From the NCBI GenBank assembly GCA_009694755.1, contig SICU01000003.1, positions 1 through 41,876 of the forward strand: a stretch of 41,876 nucleotides of DNA. Direction: 5' to 3'. Positions 36,078 to 41,876 of this stretch are shown here, piece after piece. The stretch's first letter is position 1. Each line of letters starts with the position of its first letter. The stretch comes from Candidatus Pacearchaeota archaeon. GTDB taxonomy: Archaea > Nanobdellota > Nanobdellia > Pacearchaeales > GW2011-AR1. The notes under the pieces are model-generated. The model was not told the origin of the DNA and did no database searches. It worked only from the letters and a program-made list of their open reading frames with translations. The translations under genes and the position numbers were made by a program.

Positions 36078-36335
36078 CTAACACAAATCTTTATCTTCCC
36101 GTTCATCAACCCAATCATCTCCAAAAGTCACAAATCCTGAAATTGGAACAAGTTCAACAACTTCATCACCAGAACAAGAAACAACAAAATCAATGCAAGT
36201 ATTTTCAGAACAAAAAGCTTTTGTATATGTAGAATTAAATATTAAACTAGAAGTAAAATTATTTTCAATTAGCAAAAAACCAGTAAATAACAAAATAAGA
36301 ATTAGTAAAGAGAAAACGATTTTTCTTACAAACAT
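36078..36335 (-). CDS. Small secreted/anchored Cys-containing protein
   Basis: N-terminal TM then AFCSENTCIDFVVSCSGDEVV. Confidence 0.45.
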   Translation of the reverse strand: MFVRKIVFSLLILILLFTGFLLIENNFTSSLIFNSTYTKAFCSENTCIDFVVSCSGDEVVELVPISGFVTFGDDWVDEREDKDLC

Positions 36336-36385
36336 AAAAACTCAAATCAGTTAACCTTTAAAAGTATCTCTAAACTTCAAAATAT

Positions 36386-38110
36386 ATGATACGACAGCCA
36401 ATAATTACTGTAGCAGGACACGTAGACCACGGAAAAACCTCGTTATTAGATTGTTTTAGAGGAACCTCCCTTCAAGGATTAGAAGCAGGAGGGATAACTC
36501 AGAAAATTTCTTTCACAAAATATCCATTTGAACAAATACAAAAAATGTGTCCTTTACTTGAAAAAACAAAAATCGATTTGAAAATTCCCGGATTTCTTTT
36601 CATTGACACTCCAGGACACGCAGCATTTACCAATCTTCGTAAAAGAGGAGGTTCGTTAGCAGACATTGCAATTTTAGTTGTAGACATAAAAGACGGAATC
36701 AAACCACAAACAGCAGAAGTAATTTCCATATTAAAAGCGAACAAAACTCCTTTCGTAATTGCGTTAAATAAAGTTGACACTCTTTCTGGTTGGCATAAGA
36801 AAAACACAATCAAAGAATCTATTGAAACTCTTTCAGCACATACAAAAGAAGAATTTGAAGTGTCATTAGGGACTTTTCAAGGAGCTCTTCAAAGTCAAGG
36901 ATTTGACAGCGAGTTATTTTACGAAATATCAGATTTCACAAAAAAAATAGTTATAATTCCTTGTTCAGCAAAAACAAAGGAAGGAATTCCAGAATTACTT
37001 TTCATTTTATGCGGAATTTCTCAAAGATTCCTAACAGAAAAATTAAAGTTATCTTCTGAAACAAAAGGAGTTTTATTGGAAATAAAAAAGGAGCGTTCAA
37101 TGGAAACGGCGGAAGCAATAATTTATGATGGAGTTTTAAGCGAAGGAGATGAAATAGCAATTGCGACACTTTATGGCGAACCAATAATTACCAAAATTCG
37201 AGGGATGGAAGAAGTTATTCCTCTAAGCATTAAATTCAAAGCAACAAAACAAGCGACAGCAGCAACAGGAGTAAGATTACAATTAACAAACAAAGAAGGA
37301 ATTCTTTCAGGAATGCCTTTTCAAAAAATAAATAATAATTTAGAAGAAATAAAAAAGAATTTCAAAAAAGAATTTCAAAATACGATAGTTACAGAAAAAG
37401 AAGGAATAATTGTAAAAGCAGATTCATTGGGAAGTTTAGAAGCATTACTTACTTTGTTAAAACAAGCTAACATAAATGTCGTAAAAGCAGGAATCGGCCC
37501 AATAGGAAAAACAGACTTAGTCGCGGCAAAAGCAAATTTAGAATTGAATCCTCTTAATGCAATAATTATAGGATTCAACGTTGAACAAGAAGAAGATATT
37601 CAGTTACCTAAAAACGTAAAAATAATCACGAATCAAGTTGTTTATAGATTAATAGAAAGTTTGCAAATATGGCGTCAAGAAAGGCACGCACAAATAGAAA
37701 AAAAACGACTTATGTCTCTCGCAACAATTTGTAAAATAGAAATACTTCATCAATATCAATTTAGAAATTCAAATCCTGCAATATTCGGAATAAAAGTAAT
37801 TGCAGGAGATGTAAGAAAAAATATCCCGTTAATTGATGAAACAGATGAACAAATAGCAAGAGTAAAAGCATTGCAAGAAGACAAAGAATCAGTAGAAGAA
37901 GCAACAGAAGGAAAAGAAGTTGCAATGTCTCTTCCAGGCGTTAATTTTGAACGTCAGCTTGCAGATAAAAAATATCTTTATAGTCAAATTTCAGAATCGC
38001 AATTTAAAGAATTCAAAAAAAATAAAGACCTTCTGTCAGAAAGTGAAATAAAAACATTGATGGAACTCGCAGAAATTAAAAGACGTAAGAAGTCAGACTG
38101 GGGTAAATAG
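36386..38110 (+). CDS. infB: Archaeal translation initiation factor aIF5B (IF-2 type GTPase)
   Basis: ITVAGHVDHGKTSLLDCFRGT, DTPGHAAFTNLRKRGG, ALNKVD. Confidence 0.95.
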   Translation: MIRQPIITVAGHVDHGKTSLLDCFRGTSLQGLEAGGITQKISFTKYPFEQIQKMCPLLEKTKIDLKIPGFLFIDTPGHAAFTNLRKRGGSLADIAILVVDIKDGIKPQTAEVISILKANKTPFVIALNKVDTLSGWHKKNTIKESIETLSAHTKEEFEVSLGTFQGALQSQGFDSELFYEISDFTKKIVIIPCSAKTKEGIPELLFILCGISQRFLTEKLKLSSETKGVLLEIKKERSMETAEAIIYDGVLSEGDEIAIATLYGEPIITKIRGMEEVIPLSIKFKATKQATAATGVRLQLTNKEGILSGMPFQKINNNLEEIKKNFKKEFQNTIVTEKEGIIVKADSLGSLEALLTLLKQANINVVKAGIGPIGKTDLVAAKANLELNPLNAIIIGFNVEQEEDIQLPKNVKIITNQVVYRLIESLQIWRQERHAQIEKKRLMSLATICKIEILHQYQFRNSNPAIFGIKVIAGDVRKNIPLIDETDEQIARVKALQEDKESVEEATEGKEVAMSLPGVNFERQLADKKYLYSQISESQFKEFKKNKDLLSESEIKTLMELAEIKRRKKSDWGK

Positions 38111-38114
38111 TTCA

Positions 38115-38606
38115 TTAAGTTAATCTTTCTTCAATTAGAGTATCCAAATTATATGTAAATATTCCTTTGAATTTCTCATCAGGCCATCTTAATTTTTTAT
38201 ATCCATTTTTATAAGCTTCAGTTAGGTTAGCTTTTCCAATAAGACACATATACATATCTTGAACACAGCAATCACGAGATACGCCACACAAACTTGCTTG
38301 ACTAACTCCATCTAACAGCATTTGTTCCTTAGTTAATAGAAATTGAGGTTCAGCACACATATTTCCGGAAACATAAACTAAATTATCGTGTCCAGTCAAT
38401 TCGCGAATTTTTGGAAAAATCAAAGGAGAATCAGAACTATTGCTTTCACAACCAAGAAGATAGACTAAATCTCCTCTTGCTAAGTATGTTTTCATCTCTT
38501 CAGCAATAGAATTAAACACTATTTCAAAACGATTTGCAGATGTTTTTCCCATGTCGGAAACATCCAAATAACCTATCTCGGTATGAATAACTACTAATCC
38601 TTTCAT
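38115..38606 (-). CDS. Isochorismatase-like/cysteine hydrolase-like protein (putative)
   Basis: LVVIHTEIGYLD...ASLCGVSRDCCVQDMYMCLIGK resembles the fold's GV...CV helix motif. Confidence 0.4.
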   Translation of the reverse strand: MKGLVVIHTEIGYLDVSDMGKTSANRFEIVFNSIAEEMKTYLARGDLVYLLGCESNSSDSPLIFPKIRELTGHDNLVYVSGNMCAEPQFLLTKEQMLLDGVSQASLCGVSRDCCVQDMYMCLIGKANLTEAYKNGYKKLRWPDEKFKGIFTYNLDTLIEERLT

Positions 38607-38676
38607 ATAAAAATTGATAAATAACGCTTTTTAAAGGTTTACAAAAACATAAAAACAACCTCTTCGTAAAATATTA

Positions 38677-38793
38677 ATGATAGAACTCTGGATAATAATT
38701 CTTTCAATTTTAGGTTTAGCAATAACAAGTTACATAGTAATATCGCACGCAAGAAAAAAATTGACTGGGGAAAATAAAAATTCACCGAAGTAG
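38677..38793 (+). CDS. 38-aa single-TM peptide similar to the N-terminus of the neighbouring VKOR
   Basis: Hand translation MIELWIIILSILGLAITSYIVISHARKKLTGENKNSPK*; cf. MNELWLILLSVFGLLISSYIALTRLKNKRV at 39535. Confidence 0.55.
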   Translation: MIELWIIILSILGLAITSYIVISHARKKLTGENKNSPK

Positions 38794-38802
38794 ATTGAAT
38801 TT

Positions 38803-39450
38803 TTAATATTTTTTTCTTTCTCTAAGAATTTCCAAATCGTGAATATAATGTAATCCTGAAATAGCACCAGCAACACCAATAATTAACGACAAAGGCAACG
38901 AAACATAAAACCAAATAGGATAAAATATACTCAACATTAAAGAAGGTAACGCAAATCCTTGAACAAATGTTGTAACTTTTGCAATATATCTTGTTGGAGG
39001 AAATACAGAACCGCTAAACAATCCAGCCAAAGCAAAAGGAGCAGAAATTATTTCACGAGTCATAATCAATAAAATTTGAAGTCCATGTATTGCTTCTAAT
39101 CTACCTTTAATTCCAAAAACAAAAACCAAAGTCACAGAAGTTCCAATCCACAAAAATCTATCTGCAAACATATCAGCTTTACGTCCAAAATCATTAGTTA
39201 ATTTAAACTTACGAGCAAAATATCCATCAAGCCAATCTGTAATTGCCGCAAAAGCAAAAACAGAAACGATTAAAATTATTCGACTATCTACGACAATCAT
39301 ATAAGAAATAACGAAAGTCAAGATAATTCTCGAAACGTTCAAAAAAGTAGGAAGATTTAGCATATCTTTCGGCAAATTAACATCGCCCTTAAGTTTCTTA
39401 GTTATTTCTCTAACTCTTTTTATTTTAAGATTATTTTTTGCAGTTTTCAT
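38803..39450 (-). CDS. CDP-alcohol phosphatidyltransferase family protein
   Basis: AAITDWLDGYFARKFKLTNDFGRKADMFADR motif (DG...AR...G...D...D). Confidence 0.9.
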   Translation of the reverse strand: MKTAKNNLKIKRVREITKKLKGDVNLPKDMLNLPTFLNVSRIILTFVISYMIVVDSRIILIVSVFAFAAITDWLDGYFARKFKLTNDFGRKADMFADRFLWIGTSVTLVFVFGIKGRLEAIHGLQILLIMTREIISAPFALAGLFSGSVFPPTRYIAKVTTFVQGFALPSLMLSIFYPIWFYVSLPLSLIIGVAGAISGLHYIHDLEILRERKKY

Positions 39451-39534
39451 AAAAAATAAATGTGAAACTACTTTAAATCTTTTACTATTTCTAAAGAAGT
39501 AAAGATATAAAAAGAAAATATCGTTTCAACAGCT

Positions 39535-39924
39535 ATGAATGAATTATGGTTAATTTTGCTATCAGTATTTGGATTATTAATTTCCAGTTATATCGCTCTC
39601 ACTCGTTTAAAAAATAAAAGAGTTGTGTGTCCGATAAATTCAATAAGTTGCAATAATGTTTTAGAAAGTAAATGGTCATCAACTCTTGGAATCAAAAATG
39701 ACATTTTAGGATGGATATATTATATTTCTATAATTATCGGAATAATTTTGGTAAATCAGGGATATTTTGCCATTGAAAAAATTATAATTGGAGCATCCGT
39801 AATTTCAGCGTTTTATTCTTTATTTTTAATTTTAATTCAAATAAGTATCATAAAAGAATTTTGTTTTTATTGCATTTTAACATCTATAACTAACATCGGA
39901 ATATTCGCATTATTGATACAATAA
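39535..39924 (+). CDS. Vitamin K epoxide reductase (VKOR)-family protein
   Basis: VVCPINSISCNNVLESKWSSTLGI...LGWIYY...KEFCFYCILTSI. Confidence 0.9.
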   Translation: MNELWLILLSVFGLLISSYIALTRLKNKRVVCPINSISCNNVLESKWSSTLGIKNDILGWIYYISIIIGIILVNQGYFAIEKIIIGASVISAFYSLFLILIQISIIKEFCFYCILTSITNIGIFALLIQ

Positions 39925-39959
39925 GTAAGACTTAAAAACCCCTTTTCTAACATACAAGA

Positions 39960-40397
39960 ATGTCACTTAAAGTAAACCTCTCTGAAAAGGGAAAATCTTG
40001 GAAAGTTGAATCAAATAGTGAAACAATCATTGGAAAAAAGATAGGCGACACATTTGAAGGGTTAGAAGTTTCAGAAAATCTTTCAGGATACACTCTAAAA
40101 ATCACAGGAGCAACAGATAGTTCAGGATTTCCTCACAAAGAAGGAATACAAGGTCCAGAAATGAAAAGAATAATTTTAACTTATGGTTGGGGAATGCACA
40201 AACGCCCAAGAAAAGCGGGAAAAAAAGCAAGACAAAATATTGACGGATTAAGGTTAAGAAAAACAGTAAGAGGACAACAAATTTCTGAAAAAACAGCTCA
40301 GTTAAATTGTATAATTGTAAAGCACGGCGATAAAACTTTAACAGAAATTTTCCCAGAACAAAACAAACCAAAAGAACAAGCAGTCCCTGCACAATAA
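39960..40397 (+). CDS. rps6e: Ribosomal protein S6e
   Basis: IGKKIGDTFEG...YTLKITGATDSSGFPHKEGIQG...KRPRKAGKKARQNIDGLRLRKTVRGQQIS. Confidence 0.95.
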   Translation: MSLKVNLSEKGKSWKVESNSETIIGKKIGDTFEGLEVSENLSGYTLKITGATDSSGFPHKEGIQGPEMKRIILTYGWGMHKRPRKAGKKARQNIDGLRLRKTVRGQQISEKTAQLNCIIVKHGDKTLTEIFPEQNKPKEQAVPAQ

Positions 40398-40454
40398 ATT
40401 ACTCTATAATCTACATTAGAAAAATCCTTTTAAACCCTCATTCCAAATAACTTT

Positions 40455-41630
40455 ATGCAAGAACTTGAAACATTGAACGTAATAATTGCTGGACATATTG
40501 ACCACGGAAAAACCACGTTATTATACAAATTAAGCCGTAAATGGACAGACACACATTCTGAAGAATTGAAAAGAGGAATTACTATAAAACTTGGTTACGC
40601 AGACATAGTTGTTTCAAAAGGCGAAGAATACAATATTAATAATAAAGGAACTCCTCAAAGATATATTTCATTTATAGACTCTCCGGGACACGAAATGCTG
40701 ATGGCTACAATGCTTTCTGGAGCCGCAATCGTTGACGCCGCAATTCTCGTCGTAGCCGCAAACGAAGGAATCAAACCGCAAACAAGAGAACATTTAATGG
40801 CGTTACAAGTAAAAAATTTAAAAAATATAATTATAATCCAAAATAAAATAGATTTAGTTACAAAAGAACAAGCTCTCGCAAATTACAATATGATTAGAAA
40901 AGATTTCAAAGGAACAATCGCCGAAAACGCCCCAGTGATTCCGGTTTCAGCGCAACAAGAAATAAACATTGAAAAAATATACGAAGCTCTATGCGAAATT
41001 CCAATTCCTAAAAGGGATAAATCAGACATTCCAATATTTTTAATTGCAAGGAGTTTCGACATAAACAAACCTGGAACTAAACCAAAAAATCTACACGGAA
41101 CAGTTTTAGGAGGAACATTAAAAACAGGTTCATTGAAAGTAGGAGACAGCATAGAAATAAAACCAGGTTTAATGATAAAGGAAGCAAATCAATTAAAATA
41201 TAAAACAATTTACACGAAAATTGCTTCTATTTTCAAAGGACAACATAAATTAGACGAGTTAACGCCTGGAGGAAGCGCATCGATAGAAACAGAATTAGAC
41301 ATGAGCATGGGAAAAACAGATGCATTTTCAGGATGTCTAACTTCAATAACTGGAAAACTTCCAGAGATGACTACAAAACTCAAAATTTCATACGAACTAT
41401 TTAAAGAATTTGAAGGAATGCCTCAAATAACTCCGTTAAAACCAAGCGAAACAATTATGATTTCAATAAACACTTCTGTAACTGTCGGAATGATAAATAA
41501 ACTAAATTCTAAAGAAGCGGAAATAACTCTAAAAATTCCAGTAATTCCATTCAAAAATAATAAAATCGGACTTGCAAGAAATGTAAATAATCACTGGCGA
41601 CTTATCGGACAAGGTGAAATCCTAGAATGA
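40455..41630 (+). CDS. eif2g: Translation initiation factor aIF2 gamma subunit
   Basis: VIIAGHIDHGKTTLLYKLSRKWTDTHSEELKRGITIKLGYAD; DSPGHEMLMATMLSGAAIVDAAILVVAANEG; FDINKPGTKPKNLHGTVLGGTL. Confidence 0.95.
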   Translation: MQELETLNVIIAGHIDHGKTTLLYKLSRKWTDTHSEELKRGITIKLGYADIVVSKGEEYNINNKGTPQRYISFIDSPGHEMLMATMLSGAAIVDAAILVVAANEGIKPQTREHLMALQVKNLKNIIIIQNKIDLVTKEQALANYNMIRKDFKGTIAENAPVIPVSAQQEINIEKIYEALCEIPIPKRDKSDIPIFLIARSFDINKPGTKPKNLHGTVLGGTLKTGSLKVGDSIEIKPGLMIKEANQLKYKTIYTKIASIFKGQHKLDELTPGGSASIETELDMSMGKTDAFSGCLTSITGKLPEMTTKLKISYELFKEFEGMPQITPLKPSETIMISINTSVTVGMINKLNSKEAEITLKIPVIPFKNNKIGLARNVNNHWRLIGQGEILE

Positions 41631-41876
41631 GTTTAAATGGAAAATTAGAAGAAAATATCTATGTTCGTTTAGCAACACAAATAAAAAAAAGAAACCTCAA
41701 AGAATTGTCTCTTGAAGAAAAAGAAAGAATTTGGGAAACAACTTATGATATTTTAAGAACAAGAAATTTACCTCCTTCAGACCTTATGACTCTCACAACA
41801 AATTCAAATTTTTTAAGAGACGTAGGATATGATGAGCAATTTTGGAATATTATGGGCGTCAAATTTGCTGATGCAG
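41627..41876 (+). CDS. Hypothetical protein, partial (runs off window end)
   Basis: Overlaps the eif2g stop (ATGA): MSLNGKLEENIYVRLATQIKKRNLKELSLEEKERIWETTYDILRTRN... Confidence 0.6.
   Translation, partial: MSLNGKLEENIYVRLATQIKKRNLKELSLEEKERIWETTYDILRTRNLPPSDLMTLTTNSNFLRDVGYDEQFWNIMGVKFADA

Noticed and set aside
1-41876. CRISPR arrays, IS elements or integrase genes
   Set aside because: No regularly spaced repeats, transposase motifs or canonical phage/archaeal integrase were seen; the TopIB-like gene is the only related fold.

Overview
AT-rich archaeal chromosome segment, probably from a DPANN-type lineage. The archaeal call rests on aIF5B, aIF2-gamma, S6e, archaeal-style tRNAs without encoded CCA, TATA-like promoters, and many tiny membrane or secreted proteins. 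Housekeeping genes include serS, cysS, dus, aIF5B, S6e, aIF2-gamma, a DEAD-box helicase, TatD and a CDP-alcohol phosphatidyltransferase. Accessory content includes: a metal/redox-type locus with a shared palindromic operator; a MazF/RHH toxin-antitoxin pair; a six-gene operon of secreted proteins, five of them Cys-rich paralogues; VKOR, DsbA-like and thioredoxin-like proteins; two paralogous SNF2-ATPase + partner modules, the second ending next to tRNA-Ser; a TopIB-like enzyme; a cytochrome b5-like protein; a Rad3/DinG-like helicase; and an ABC exporter flanked by 223-bp direct repeats derived from the start of cysS. The most unusual signal is a structured element directly downstream of two unrelated tRNA genes (Ala and Leu). 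In both it has the order anti-T-arm, hairpin 1, ACTTCAA...TTGAAGT hairpin, then a copy of that tRNA's own 3' end. Also notable: a tRNA-Leu with apparent anticodon AAG, a two-copy multi-hairpin repeat family, several disrupted genes, and small ORFs missing from the ORF track. All calls are by eye from sequence and the supplied translations; no searches or folding programs were run.
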